A program made the translations under genes and the position numbers. Below, piece by piece: positions 7,943-17,171 of a DNA stretch of 64,000 bases. Below the pieces are notes generated by a model. That model was not told where the DNA came from, searched no databases, and saw nothing but the letters and a program-made list of their open reading frames with translations. This DNA comes from Streptomyces cavernicola (lineage in GTDB: Bacteria; Actinomycetota; Actinomycetes; Streptomycetales; Streptomycetaceae). Location of the stretch: positions 62,001 through 126,000 of the forward strand of contig NZ_JASCIQ010000016.1 in NCBI RefSeq assembly GCF_029968035.1. Direction: 5' to 3'. How positions within the stretch are numbered: position 1 is the first letter of the stretch; every line of letters begins with the position of its first letter.

Positions 7943-8777
7943 TTCGGTAATCCTCTGCCGCGTCCTCGAGCATGGCGAGGGACGCCTCAAGCGGCAGTGC
8001 GGCGGCCCTGAGCAGATCGTACGACCTGCGATACCGCTTCACGAGGGCCGGATCGTCGATGGTGCTTCCGCTGTACGAAGACTCGGTGTACACCAGCGGC
8101 GGGGCGTCAGGGAAGGTCATCAGCTGTACGCCACACAGCATCAGCGGATACGCCCCGCAGTTCCACGGGAGGATCTGCGCAAAGACCCGGCGACGTCGCA
8201 CCAACGCCGCGACGTGGTCGAGCTGTTCGGCCATCTCCGCAGGTGACAGGACAGGGTGCCGAAGGATCGACTCATGCAGGACCGTCCAGTACTCGGGGTT
8301 GGCGTGGTCGTCCTCGAAGAGCCGGGCACGCCCCATCCGGGCGGTGACCTTCTCTTCCACCCACTCCTCTGTGGCGTCGGGGTGCGCCGACAGCACCATG
8401 GCGCGCGCATACGCGGGCGTCTGCAACAACCCCGTGAGAACGGTTGGGTACCAGTCCTCAATCGCATCCGCATGCTTCTCCGCCTCAAGTACGTACTCGA
8501 AGTACTCCGCATGCCCCTTCCGCTTGGCCTTGCGTACGTCCTCGCAGCACCGCTCGAAGAACCCGTCCGTGTCCAGCACGCGATCGACGTGCCGCGCCAA
8601 GTCGACCGGCATGCGCCGCTGTCCGCGTTCGATCTCACTCAGGTAGCTCGTCCCGTAGAACGAACCCTCCACCGTCTGCTCAAGGGTCAGCCCCGCCTGC
8701 TCGCGCTTGAAGCGCAACTCCTTGCCGTAGAAGGCGGGGACGCTCGACGAGCCGTCAATGTCCTTGCGCGTGCCCAC
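7923..8777 (-). CDS. HTH (XRE) DUF5753 regulator, WhiJ-like
   Basis: A 284-residue protein with an N-terminal HTH (about residues 10-65, with LRFKREQAGLTLEQTVEGSF then SYLSEIERGQRRMP) and a long C-terminal DUF5753 region beginning around the segment EYFEYVLEAEKHADAIEDWY. It contains PTVLTGLLQTPAYARA and ends with the LEASLAMLEDAAEDYR helix. The start is GTG 8777. The frame stays open further upstream, but the HTH-family N-terminus begins here. Proteins of this type regulate development or antibiotic genes together with adjoining DUF397 proteins. The neighbouring divergent RsbW-like ATPase gene completes the familiar set. Confidence 0.88.
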   Translation of the reverse strand: MGTRKDIDGSSSVPAFYGKELRFKREQAGLTLEQTVEGSFYGTSYLSEIERGQRRMPVDLARHVDRVLDTDGFFERCCEDVRKAKRKGHAEYFEYVLEAEKHADAIEDWYPTVLTGLLQTPAYARAMVLSAHPDATEEWVEEKVTARMGRARLFEDDHANPEYWTVLHESILRHPVLSPAEMAEQLDHVAALVRRRRVFAQILPWNCGAYPLMLCGVQLMTFPDAPPLVYTESSYSGSTIDDPALVKRYRRSYDLLRAAALPLEASLAMLEDAAEDYRNGKQSH

Positions 8778-8889
8778 AGTTGCCGCCTTCCACAGTCCAC
8801 TCAGTGGTGCCCAAACCCCTTCAACCGTACGCCGCACCGCATCACGCTGTGAGGGATTCATCACACACCGCACATGGCAAGGCGCCCCC

Positions 8890-9108
8890 ATGGACATGGA
8901 GCCCCTCGACATCGACAACTGCGTGGCAGAACTCCGCACCGCACTCGCCGCGCACGGCATCACCCTGCCGTCGCTCGGCGTCGACGCCCCCACCTTCGCC
9001 GCGCAGCTCCCCATCCGCCCCCTCGTCGCGCTCGGGAACTGCAACAAGGCCACGGCCCGCGCCCTCACCGACGTACTGAACAAGGCGGCGGACACACCGT
9101 GCGACTGA
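8890..9108 (+). CDS. 72-aa hypothetical protein upstream of RsbW-like ATPase
   Basis: A short acidic/helical protein (starts MDMEPLDIDNCVAELRTALA, contains ITLPSLGVD and NCNKATARALTDVL). An alternative ATG lies two codons on. Its last 10 bases overlap the GTG start of the ATPase gene, which argues that it is translated and coupled. It is divergent from the HTH-DUF5753 gene. I do not recognise a domain. A role in the regulator set is inferred from position only. Confidence 0.65.
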   Translation: MDMEPLDIDNCVAELRTALAAHGITLPSLGVDAPTFAAQLPIRPLVALGNCNKATARALTDVLNKAADTPCD

Positions 9109-9512
9109 CCTTGACGCTCGAACTGCCCGCGCACGCGAAAGCCGTACCCGAGGTGCGCCGAGTCGTACGCGAACACCTCGGCAACACCGTCGGCAGTCCC
9201 GAAGTCCAGCTCTGCGTAAGCGAGTTGTTGACCAACGTGGTGCAACACGTGGGCGAGGGCACCCCGGTGACCATCGAGGTGAGCCCGACCCGCGTGGCGG
9301 TCAGCGATCCGGATCCGCACCGGCTGCCCGTGCCCGCACCCCCGCAACACGAAGACCCCGGCGCCGAGTCGGGCCGGGGTCTGGCGCTGCTGGCCGCCGT
9401 GTCCACGCGCTGGGGTGTGACACGGCGGCCGGACGGCAAGACCGTGTGGTGCGAGCTACAACCAGTCCCGCACCAGGCGGAACTCAGTGGAAGAAGTGCC
9501 GCGTGCCCGTGA
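9099..9512 (+). CDS. RsbW-like ATP-binding (anti-sigma/HATPase) protein
   Basis: A 137-residue single-domain GHKL ATPase. The N box is CVSELLTNVVQHVG, the G1 region is VAVSDPDPHRLPV, and the G2 region is ESGRGLALLAAVSTRWG with a final VWCELQP strand. Stand-alone proteins of this form in Streptomyces resemble anti-sigma factor kinases, but many have no sigma partner. GTG 9099 overlaps the preceding gene by 10 bp. The 3' end runs 29 bp into the convergent purH gene, so no terminator separates them. Confidence 0.88.
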   Translation: MRLTLTLELPAHAKAVPEVRRVVREHLGNTVGSPEVQLCVSELLTNVVQHVGEGTPVTIEVSPTRVAVSDPDPHRLPVPAPPQHEDPGAESGRGLALLAAVSTRWGVTRRPDGKTVWCELQPVPHQAELSGRSAACP

Positions 9513-11079
9513 AGTACATCGTCACGCCGGCCTTCTTCGCCGCCTCGACGACCAGCTCGTCACGGACCGAACCGCCGGGCTGGACCACGGCCTTGACGCC
9601 GGCCGCGGTGAGGATCTCCAGGCCGTCCGGGAACGGGAAGAACGCGTCCGACGCGGCGTACGAACCGGCCGCGCGCTCCGCGCCCGCCCGCTCCACCGCG
9701 AGCTTCGCCGAGTCGACCCTGTTGACCTGGCCCATGCCGACGCCGACCGAGGCGCCGTCCTTGGCGAGCAGGATCGCGTTGGACTTCACGGCACGGCAGG
9801 CGCGCCAGGCGAAGGCCAGCTCGGCCAGCTCCGCGTCGGACAGGGCCTCGCCGGTCGCGAGGGTCCAGTTCGCCGGGTCGTCGCCCTCGGCCTGCAGCCG
9901 GTCGGTGACCTGGAGGAGCGCACCGCCGTCGATCGGCTTGACCTCGACGGGGGCCGCCGGGGCATCGGGGGCGCGCAGCACCCGGATGTTCTTCTTCTTG
10001 GCCAGGACCTCGACCGCGCCGTCCTCGTAGCCCGGGGCCACGATGACCTCGGTGAAGATCTCGGCGACCTGCTCGGCCATCGCCACGGAGACCGGCCGGT
10101 TGACCGCGATCACACCGCCGAACGCGGACAGCGGGTCACAGGCGTGCGCCTTGCGGTGCGCCTCGGCGACGTCCGCGCCGATCGCGATGCCGCACGGGTT
10201 GGCGTGCTTGATGATCGCGACGGCCGGCTCGGCGTGGTCGTACGCGGCCCGGCGCGCGGCGTCGGTGTCCGTGTAGTTGTTGTACGACATCTCCTTGCCG
10301 TGCAGCTGCTCGGCCTCGGCCAGACCGCCCGCGCCCGAGGTGTAGAGGGCGGCGCCCTGGTGCGGGTTCTCGCCGTAGCGCAGCACGTTCTTGCGGCCGT
10401 ACGTCGCGCCGGTGAAGGCCGGGAAGTCCTGCCCGTCCCCCGCGCCGTATCCATTACCGGCTTCGCCGGGGGCGCCGGCGAACCAGGAGGCGACGGCCAC
10501 GTCGTACTCGGCGGTGTGCCGGAAGGCGTCGGCGGCGAGACGCTTGCGGGAGGTCAGGTCGAAGCCGCCCTCCTTCGCCGCGGCGAGCACGTCCGCGTAC
10601 CGCTCGGGGCTGGTGACGACCGCGACCGACGGGTGGTTCTTGGCGGCGGCGCGGACCATCGAGGGGCCGCCGATGTCGATCTGCTCGACGCACTCGTCGG
10701 GCGAGGCGCCGGAGGCGACGGTCTGCGTGAACGGGTACAGGTTCACGACGACCAGGTCGAAGGGCTCGACGCCCAGCTCGGCGAGCTGCTCACGGTGGCT
10801 GTCCAGGCGCAGGTCGGCGAGGATCCCGGCGTGCACGCGCGGGTGCAGCGTCTTGACCCGGCCGTCCAGGCACTCGGGGAAGCCGGTGAGCTCCTCGACC
10901 TTGGTGACCGGCGCGCCCGCGGCGGCGATCTTCGCGGCGGTCGAGCCGGTGGAGACCAGCTGGACGCCGGCCGCGTGCAGCCCGAGCGCGAGCTCTTCCA
11001 GTCCGGTCTTGTCGTAGACGCTGATGAGAGCCCTGCGGATGGGGCGGCGACCTTCTGCGGTCGTACCTTCGGCGGTCAC
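9484..11079 (-). CDS. purH: AICAR transformylase / IMP cyclohydrolase
   Basis: PurH catalyses the last two steps to IMP, formylating AICAR with 10-formyl-THF and closing the ring. The 531-residue length is standard. The N-terminal IMP cyclohydrolase domain shows RRALISVYDKTGLEELA, STGSTA and LDGRVKTLHPRVHAG. The C-terminal transformylase shows LRYGENPHQGAALY, IIKHANPCGIAIG, DPLSAFGGVIAVNRPV, CRAVKSNAILLAKD and the end PGGSVRDELVVEAA. The start is GTG 11079, overlapping the purN stop as GTGA, so the two are translationally coupled. The 3' end overlaps the convergent ATPase gene by 29 bp. Confidence 0.98.
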   Translation of the reverse strand: MTAEGTTAEGRRPIRRALISVYDKTGLEELALGLHAAGVQLVSTGSTAAKIAAAGAPVTKVEELTGFPECLDGRVKTLHPRVHAGILADLRLDSHREQLAELGVEPFDLVVVNLYPFTQTVASGASPDECVEQIDIGGPSMVRAAAKNHPSVAVVTSPERYADVLAAAKEGGFDLTSRKRLAADAFRHTAEYDVAVASWFAGAPGEAGNGYGAGDGQDFPAFTGATYGRKNVLRYGENPHQGAALYTSGAGGLAEAEQLHGKEMSYNNYTDTDAARRAAYDHAEPAVAIIKHANPCGIAIGADVAEAHRKAHACDPLSAFGGVIAVNRPVSVAMAEQVAEIFTEVIVAPGYEDGAVEVLAKKKNIRVLRAPDAPAAPVEVKPIDGGALLQVTDRLQAEGDDPANWTLATGEALSDAELAELAFAWRACRAVKSNAILLAKDGASVGVGMGQVNRVDSAKLAVERAGAERAAGSYAASDAFFPFPDGLEILTAAGVKAVVQPGGSVRDELVVEAAKKAGVTMYFTGTRHFFH

Positions 11080-11717
11080 GGGATGGAAACCTTTCGTCCC
11101 TCAATGCGGTAGCCGTGCCGGGCGAGCCGCCCCACGACCTCGACGAGCAGCTTGCGCTCGACTTCCTTGATGCGCTCGTGGAGCGCGGCGCCACCGTCCT
11201 CGTGGTCCTCGTCCCGGACCTCGATCACGCCCTGCGCGATGATCGGCCCGGTGTCGACGCCGTCGTCGACGAAGTGGACGGTGCAGCCGGTGACCTTCGC
11301 GCCGTACGCGAGCGCGTCGCGCACGCCGTGGGCACCGGGAAAGCTGGGCAGCAGCGCGGGGTGGGTGTTCACGGTCCGCCCGCCGAAGCGCGCGAGGAAC
11401 TCCTTGCCCACGATCTTCATGAACCCGGCGGAGATCACCAGGTCGGGCTCGTACGCGGCGACGGCCTCGGCGAGCGCCCGGTCCCACTCCTCGCGTGTGG
11501 GGTGGTCCTGCACCCGGCACACGAAGGTCGGCAGGCCCACGCGCTCGGCCCGCTCCAGTCCGGCGATCCCGCTCCGGTCGGCGCCCACGGCGACGATCTC
11601 CGCGCCGTAGGCGGCGCTGCCCACGGCCTCGATCTCGTCGATCAGCGCCTGCAGATTGGTGCCGGACCCGGAGACGAGCACGACGATGCGCTTCGGGGCG
11701 GCGGCAGATGAGGCCAC
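11076..11717 (-). CDS. purN: phosphoribosylglycinamide formyltransferase
   Basis: PurN transfers a formyl group from 10-formyl-THF to GAR, the third step of purine synthesis. The 213-residue protein shows the phosphate-binding VLVSGSGTNLQALID, the segment DLVISAGFMKIVG, the catalytic Asn/His motif NTHPALLPSFPGAHG and the catalytic-Asp region HFVDDGVDTGPIIAQ. ATG 11717 is followed by a short Ala-rich leader typical of Streptomyces homologues. It is first in the purNH operon, and FolD encoded nearby makes its cofactor. Confidence 0.97.
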   Translation of the reverse strand: MASSAAAPKRIVVLVSGSGTNLQALIDEIEAVGSAAYGAEIVAVGADRSGIAGLERAERVGLPTFVCRVQDHPTREEWDRALAEAVAAYEPDLVISAGFMKIVGKEFLARFGGRTVNTHPALLPSFPGAHGVRDALAYGAKVTGCTVHFVDDGVDTGPIIAQGVIEVRDEDHEDGGAALHERIKEVERKLLVEVVGRLARHGYRIEGRKVSIP

Positions 11718-11965
11718 GACGGGGCCCTTTCATGTCTTGCTCGGCTTTGTGCGGTCGTACGAATGCTTCATGGCCCCCGATACGGGGAACTCTACGAAGC
11801 GCCCGACCGTCAGCAACGATACCGGCACTCGCAGCGGCCCCCACGGGACGGGGACCCGGCCGGGAGGTAGCGTCTGCGGAGCAAGTCTGCGGATGCCCAG
11901 CACGGGCCTCGACCATCTGCTCCTCGCGCACGCGGGGATGGACCCTAGGGGAAGACGCACACAAG

Positions 11966-12802
11966 ATGCCGGACCGACTGCCTACGCCCCCGTCCGCGCC
12001 CCGCCGGGACCCCTCCGAGGACGGGTCCCGGCCGAGCGCGGACCCGGACACGGAGAGCACCGGCGCCGAGTTCCCCGGCAACCCGGGCACGGCCGACAAC
12101 CCCTTCGCCCCGCCCCCGGAGGGCGCCCCCGACCGCCCGTGGCAGCCCCGACAGCAGGGCGACGGGGACAAGCGGGGCGACCGGGACGGCGGCAGCCGGT
12201 GGAGCAGCCGCCAGCCGGGCCGCTCCTCGGGCCCCTTCGGCCAGCGCCCCGGCGAGGGCGAGGGCCAGGGCGGCGGTCCCGGCGGGCCCGGCGGACTGCG
12301 CTGGGACCCGACGGACCCGGTCCAGCGCCGCGCGCGGTACGCCCTGCTCGCCGGCATGTGGGGCTTCTTCTTCGCCCTGTTCAGCTGGACGTACCTGGGC
12401 CTGCTGCTCGGCGCGCTCGCCCTGTACTGGGGCATCAGCTCGCTGCGGGCGAAGGCCGGCGCGGAGCCGGGCGGCACCGCCAAGGCCGATGTGGACGCGA
12501 TCACGGGGCGTGCCCCGCGCGAGCCCGCCGAGCCGCAGGCCGCGGGCCGGCCGCAGGGGCAGCAGGGGCCGGGTCAGCCGGGCGCGCGGCCGCAGAAGAC
12601 GGCCGCGGTCACCGGCATCGTCGTCGGCGCCCTCGCCCTGGCCGTGGTGGCGGCGACCTTCACGGTGCAGACCGTCTACCGCGAGTACTACACGTGCGTG
12701 AACGACGCCCTCACCACGACCGCCGCGAAGAACTGCGGCGACCTCCTGCCGAAGGAGATCCGCCCGCTTCTGGAGACGACGGCGACGGCCGAAGAGGGCT
12801 GA
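11966..12802 (+). CDS. Pro/Gly-rich membrane protein
   Basis: A 278-residue protein. Residues 1-110 are disordered and rich in Pro, Gly, Asp and Arg. Two close hydrophobic segments follow (ARYALLAGMWGFFFALFSW and LGLLLGALALYWGISSLRA), then a Gly/Gln/Pro linker, a third membrane segment (TGIVVGALALAVVAATFTV) and a short C-terminal region with two cysteines (YTCVNDALTT, KNCGDLLPKE). It is divergent from purN. The layout resembles small Streptomyces DUF4190-like proteins, but I cannot assign the family firmly. It converges on the GH84 gene with a 59-bp gap. Confidence 0.8.
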   Translation: MPDRLPTPPSAPRRDPSEDGSRPSADPDTESTGAEFPGNPGTADNPFAPPPEGAPDRPWQPRQQGDGDKRGDRDGGSRWSSRQPGRSSGPFGQRPGEGEGQGGGPGGPGGLRWDPTDPVQRRARYALLAGMWGFFFALFSWTYLGLLLGALALYWGISSLRAKAGAEPGGTAKADVDAITGRAPREPAEPQAAGRPQGQQGPGQPGARPQKTAAVTGIVVGALALAVVAATFTVQTVYREYYTCVNDALTTTAAKNCGDLLPKEIRPLLETTATAEEG

Positions 12803-12861
12803 CCCCTCCCCGGCCGTCGGGCCATGCGTCCGGCCGTCGGGCCAGGCGTGACAGGTGGGCG

Positions 12862-14835
12862 CTACGCCTTCGACTGGTCGTGCCGGTCCGCCACTCCGGC
12901 CAGGAACTCCTCGATCACCGGGTCGCCGAGCAGCACCGGGCCGACCTGGTGGTGCTCCTCCGGGTCGACGGTGATCTTCCCGGCCTCCGCCGCCGCGGCC
13001 TCCATCGCCGTGCGCTCGGCCGCGGCCTTCGACGCGTCGCCCGCCTCGATGGCGGCGAGCGTGTTCAGACCGTGCTCCATGGCCTCTCCCCACAGGTCCG
13101 TGGCGTCCAGCCAGCGGTCCGAGTCGGCGAGGAACAGCCGGTCCGGCAGGTCCCCGCGCAGCGTCTCGGGGACCTGCGCGATCTCCCGGACGACGGGCCT
13201 GAACTCCCGTACGGCTGCGGCGGGTTCGTTCTCGTACGCCTTCCAGAACGCGGCCGTCTCGGCGGTGAGGCGGGGCGACTGGGGCTGCCACGGGGTGTCG
13301 CCGAAGGTCGGCGCGAGGTGGTTGAGGTCCACGAAGCGCTGCACGGCGTCGGCGGTGTGCGCATCGCCGCCCGCGAGGTAGAGGGCGGCCTGCCGGGCCG
13401 AGGCATCCCGGTCGTACGCCTCGTCGTTCCAGGCGAAGTCCAGCATCGTGAACATGGCGGGCTTGCTGGCGGACTCCTGGTTCATCGGGTTGGAGACGAG
13501 GCCGCTGATGTGCGCGGAGAGCCCCGCCTCCCGCTTGTCGTACGGGGCCATGAGCAGCCGGCCGCGGGTCCTGGCGAAGTCGTTGACCGGGTAGTTGTCC
13601 CAGACGAACACCTTGCGGCCGAACAACTCGCTGGCCCGCTCGGCCTGTTCGTTGGTGATCTCCGGCGGCACCACGTCCGTGCCGGTCCACATCACCTCGA
13701 CGTTCGGGTCGAGGGTGGACCGCATCGTCTCCTTGTACGCGGTGTCCGTGAGGTCGCCGTACTCGGTCGGCACCATCTGCAGCGGGTTGGTGCCCTCGCG
13801 GGCCTCGACGAACTCGCGCTGCACCGTGTTGAGCAGCTTCACCTGCGCCTGCGCGGCCGCTCCGCGACCGGGTGCGCCGAACTCGGCCTCGTCGCCCGCG
13901 CAGTTCCACTTGGTGTAGCTGATGTCGTCGAGCGGGATGGAGAACGAGCGGACGCCGATGTCGTACAGGGCGCCCAGCTTCGCCGTGAGCGCCGCGGTGT
14001 CGGCCGGGTCCGAATAGCAGATGGACGTGCCGGGCGACACGGCGAAGGTGAACCGGACGTGGTGCTCGCTCGCCCGCTCGACCAGGTCGGCCAGCTCGCC
14101 GAGCTTGTCCGCCGGGTAGGGCTCGCGCCACTTCTCGCGGTGGTACGGGTCGTCCTTCGGCGCGTACACATAGGTGTTGGCGCGGACGTCGCCGAGGAAC
14201 TCCATCTGGTCCAGGCGCTCTTCATGGGTCCACGGGGGACCGTAGAAGCCCTCGATGCTGCCGCGCAGCGGCATCGCCGGGCGGTCGCTGACCGAGGCGC
14301 CCGCGATCCTGGACGGCCCGTCCTCGGTGCGCGTGAACAGCTGGCGGAGGGTCTGCACGGCGTAGAACTGGCCGGCCGCGTCGGTGCCGCCCAGGGCCAC
14401 CGTGCTCTTCGTGCCGCCCGAGACCCTGAGGGCGTAGCCCTCGGCGTGGTCGGGGACGGCGGTGTCGTGCAGGGCCTCGGCCACGTCGGCGCGGGCGGCG
14501 GGGCCGAGGAGCAGGGTCAACGGGGCGTTGCCGCTGGCCCGTTCGCGTATCTCGATGTCCTTGACGCCGTGGGCGCGCAGCGTCTCCAGGAGCAGCCGTC
14601 GGGCGGCGGCGTCGGTGCGGTCGTCCACGACGACCTCGGCCCGTCCTGCCACCGGGACGTCGTCGCCCGCGCGGGACATGGTCCGGGGTGTGGGCGAGAC
14701 GACGGGCAGCGGGTCGGCCGCGGCGGCGGCCGTCGCGGCCCGCGCGCCGGGGTCGGGGGCGGCGGTGGCCGCGCCGGCCGTCGCCACCGAGGTGGCGACG
14801 GCTAGCGCGGTCAGGGTTCTGGCCAGGCGGGGCAC
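12862..14835 (-). CDS. secreted GH84 beta-N-acetylglucosaminidase
   Basis: A 657-residue secreted protein. GTG 14835 was chosen because GGAGGA lies four bases upstream and a clean signal peptide follows (ARTLTALAVATSVATAGAATA). A longer reading to 14892 would bury that ribosome site in coding sequence. Residues about 40-185 form a GH20b-like N-terminal domain. The GH84 barrel begins at RGSIEGFYGPPWTHEERLDQ (191 onward), and the catalytic Asp pair is in FSIPLDDISYTKW (D303-D304). It probably removes GlcNAc from glycans outside the cell. It lies 94 bp downstream of a GH85 endoglycosidase, so the two likely act in sequence on N-glycans. No obvious C-terminal carbohydrate-binding module is present. 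Confidence 0.92.
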   Translation of the reverse strand: MPRLARTLTALAVATSVATAGAATAAPDPGARAATAAAAADPLPVVSPTPRTMSRAGDDVPVAGRAEVVVDDRTDAAARRLLLETLRAHGVKDIEIRERASGNAPLTLLLGPAARADVAEALHDTAVPDHAEGYALRVSGGTKSTVALGGTDAAGQFYAVQTLRQLFTRTEDGPSRIAGASVSDRPAMPLRGSIEGFYGPPWTHEERLDQMEFLGDVRANTYVYAPKDDPYHREKWREPYPADKLGELADLVERASEHHVRFTFAVSPGTSICYSDPADTAALTAKLGALYDIGVRSFSIPLDDISYTKWNCAGDEAEFGAPGRGAAAQAQVKLLNTVQREFVEAREGTNPLQMVPTEYGDLTDTAYKETMRSTLDPNVEVMWTGTDVVPPEITNEQAERASELFGRKVFVWDNYPVNDFARTRGRLLMAPYDKREAGLSAHISGLVSNPMNQESASKPAMFTMLDFAWNDEAYDRDASARQAALYLAGGDAHTADAVQRFVDLNHLAPTFGDTPWQPQSPRLTAETAAFWKAYENEPAAAVREFRPVVREIAQVPETLRGDLPDRLFLADSDRWLDATDLWGEAMEHGLNTLAAIEAGDASKAAAERTAMEAAAAEAGKITVDPEEHHQVGPVLLGDPVIEEFLAGVADRHDQSKA

Positions 14836-14929
14836 AGCTTCCTCCAGGTCGTTCGGGGGCATGACGTGGGGCGTGCTCAACTGCTCAGGCATCTGCGGCG
14901 GTTGCTGAGTGGGTGCGCAGAGGGTGCGC

Positions 14930-17083
14930 TCAGGACCAGCGGACGTCGGCGGACGCCGGGGCGCTGCGCGTGCCGTCCGGGGAGACCGCGACGAGCTGAA
15001 GCCGAGTGGTGCCCTCGGTGCCGGCGCGGGCCAGGGACTTGACGTAGTACACCTCGTCGTAGATCCGGCCGACCGACTCCCGCTGCCCGTCCGGGAGTTC
15101 GCGGTGGATGTCGTAGTACCAGACGCCCTGCCCCTTCAGCTGCCAGGACAGGAACACCTCGGCCGTCTTGCCGTCCTCGGCGACATGGACCTGGTCGACG
15201 GCGAAGCCGGCCGGGGCCTGCGGGCGCTCGGCGGAGCCGCCCAGGAGCGCCAACTCCCCGATGTTCAGGGCGTATTCACCGAGCTTCGCGGCCGAGACCC
15301 GCACGCCGACCGCCGCGATCGTGCGACCCTTGTACGCGTCGAGGCGCCGCACCGCGGTCGTCCAGCCCGCACCCTCGGCCCGGCCCGCGGGCAGCCACTC
15401 GAAGCGCTCCGGGTCGTCGGCGAAGAGCAGCCCGACCTCGAGACCGCTCTCCGCGCCCGCGCGCCCGGTCAGGAACGTCACCGAGAGCCGCTCGTCGCCG
15501 CCCACGTCGAGCGCGGTCTTGAACAGCCGCACGGTGGTGGCGTTCTCCGGGCCGAGCTCGCCGGAGAGCCGCAGCGAGGAGCCGCCGTCGTACGCGCGGG
15601 TGTAGTCGTAGTCGACGGTGACCGGGGTCCCGTCGCTGCGGGTCCAGAACTGCCAGGTGGGCAGCAGGTCCTGGATGCTCGCGTTGTTCCACTCACGGCT
15701 GCTCGCCTTCTCCCCGTCGAGGAAGAAGGCCCGCCCGTGGCCGGTGTTGAAACGCGTCACGAACGGGAACGCGCCGATCACCGACCGCTCGGTGATGTAG
15801 CGGGCGACGCCGTCCCACTTCTTGTGGTTGTCCGCGTCGCGCGGCTTCCCGTCGTCCTCGTTCGGCCACGGCACGTACTCGGTGCGGCCGGTGCGCGTCG
15901 GGTCCTCGTTCGGACCCGACCAGTAGCGGCGCTCGCGCTGGAAGACGGCGGGCTGCGCGTCCGGGTTCTCGCGGTCCGGGTAGCGGTCCCAGGCGAAGTG
16001 CGAGCCGAACAGGGCCCAGCTGGTGCGGGCCGGCTTGCCCTCGGGGAACACGAGCCGGGTGTCGTAGGGCGGGTTGTAGCCGTACTTCTCGTTCTCCGTG
16101 CCGTGGAAGACCACGTCGTACGGGTCGAGGCCCAGCTTCTTCGCCGTCTCCACGGACTTCTCGACCTGCGCGTCGTCCGGCATCCAGTAGTTCGCGAACA
16201 GGCTGTTGTTGACCGGGGTGTCGCCGTCCTGGATCCAGGGGGCGTTGCTGTCGTTCAGCTGGTTCTGGTAGTCCAGCTTCCCGTTCACCATGATCGTGTC
16301 GTACCACTGGACGTGGAAGCCCTCGGGCGCCTGCGTGCGCAGGTACTTCAGCATCTCCATCAGCTTCGCCGCGTCGGCGGGCGCGGTCTCCGCCTCCTGG
16401 TTGATGAAGTAGCCGTCGAAGCCGAAGTATTCGGCCATCTCGATCAGCTTGTCCGCGACCGGGAAGCTCCCGTCGGCGCGCTGCTCCAGGTAGTCGGCGA
16501 ACTCCCCGTTCCGCGGCCAGAACCAGCAGCCCAGGCTCTTCGCCCCGTTGCGGTGCGCGGCGTCGGTGTAGCCGGGGTTGGGCAGGTTGATCAGGCCGTG
16601 GTCGGGCTCGTCGGTGGGCGAGCCGTCGACGGGCATGCCGTGCCAGGACCCGTAGAGGTCGGTGTACTGCCAGAAGCGGAGCAGCCGCCGTGCGTAGACG
16701 TCGTTGTACTTGTACGCGGTGAAGAACGAGTTGTCGTAGTCGTAGCTCAGGTTCATCAGCTGCGCCCCGGTCTCAAGGTCCGGGTTCGCCTGGGTGGCCG
16801 CGAAGGGCGCGATGCGGGTGGCCAGCGGCACGCGGGAGCGGAAGTACTTCGCCCAGCGGTCGGACTGCGGGGTCCAGCTCTTGAGCGACGCCGCGTCGTA
16901 CCCGTGCATGAAGGGCTGGTGCGGCGCGCGGCCCGGGGCCGGGTCGGCGGCGGCACTGGCCGGGAGCGCGAACGGGCCGACCGGACCGGCGAGGCCGATG
17001 GTCACTCCTGCCGCCCCGAGCATGCCCAGGAACGTCCTGCGGTCCATACGACCCTGGCGGTCCTTGCGGTCCTTGCGGTCCAT
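14930..17083 (-). CDS. secreted GH85 endo-beta-N-acetylglucosaminidase (ENGase)
   Basis: A 717-residue protein with a Tat-type signal (RMDRRTFLGMLGAAGVTIGL, then ALPASA). GH85 enzymes cut the GlcNAc-beta-1,4-GlcNAc core of N-glycans. Family landmarks are FWQYTDLYGSWHGMPVDG, a long barrel segment around GAKSLGCWFWPRNGEFADYL, and the catalytic Asn-X-Glu at N228-Q-E230 in DGYFINQEAE. A beta-rich C-terminal half with a fibronectin-like end (VAEDGKTAEVFLSWQLKG) follows. An internal ATG at 17047 is an alternative start that would still keep the twin arginines. It is the first gene of a probable GH85-GH84 operon with a palindromic operator candidate 90 bp upstream. Confidence 0.93.
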   Translation of the reverse strand: MDRKDRKDRQGRMDRRTFLGMLGAAGVTIGLAGPVGPFALPASAAADPAPGRAPHQPFMHGYDAASLKSWTPQSDRWAKYFRSRVPLATRIAPFAATQANPDLETGAQLMNLSYDYDNSFFTAYKYNDVYARRLLRFWQYTDLYGSWHGMPVDGSPTDEPDHGLINLPNPGYTDAAHRNGAKSLGCWFWPRNGEFADYLEQRADGSFPVADKLIEMAEYFGFDGYFINQEAETAPADAAKLMEMLKYLRTQAPEGFHVQWYDTIMVNGKLDYQNQLNDSNAPWIQDGDTPVNNSLFANYWMPDDAQVEKSVETAKKLGLDPYDVVFHGTENEKYGYNPPYDTRLVFPEGKPARTSWALFGSHFAWDRYPDRENPDAQPAVFQRERRYWSGPNEDPTRTGRTEYVPWPNEDDGKPRDADNHKKWDGVARYITERSVIGAFPFVTRFNTGHGRAFFLDGEKASSREWNNASIQDLLPTWQFWTRSDGTPVTVDYDYTRAYDGGSSLRLSGELGPENATTVRLFKTALDVGGDERLSVTFLTGRAGAESGLEVGLLFADDPERFEWLPAGRAEGAGWTTAVRRLDAYKGRTIAAVGVRVSAAKLGEYALNIGELALLGGSAERPQAPAGFAVDQVHVAEDGKTAEVFLSWQLKGQGVWYYDIHRELPDGQRESVGRIYDEVYYVKSLARAGTEGTTRLQLVAVSPDGTRSAPASADVRWS

Positions 17084-17171
17084 CAGGCGATCAGCCCTTC
17101 GCGTCGAGTTTCACAGAAAGCGCGAAAGGAAAGCTGCCCCCGCTTTGCGTGCACGTCAATGGTTCGCACTC

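Noticed and set aside
11656..14805. 1049-residue plus-strand open frame
   Set aside because: It runs antisense to the GH84 gene and out of frame over the membrane protein. Real domains are found only in the other frames.
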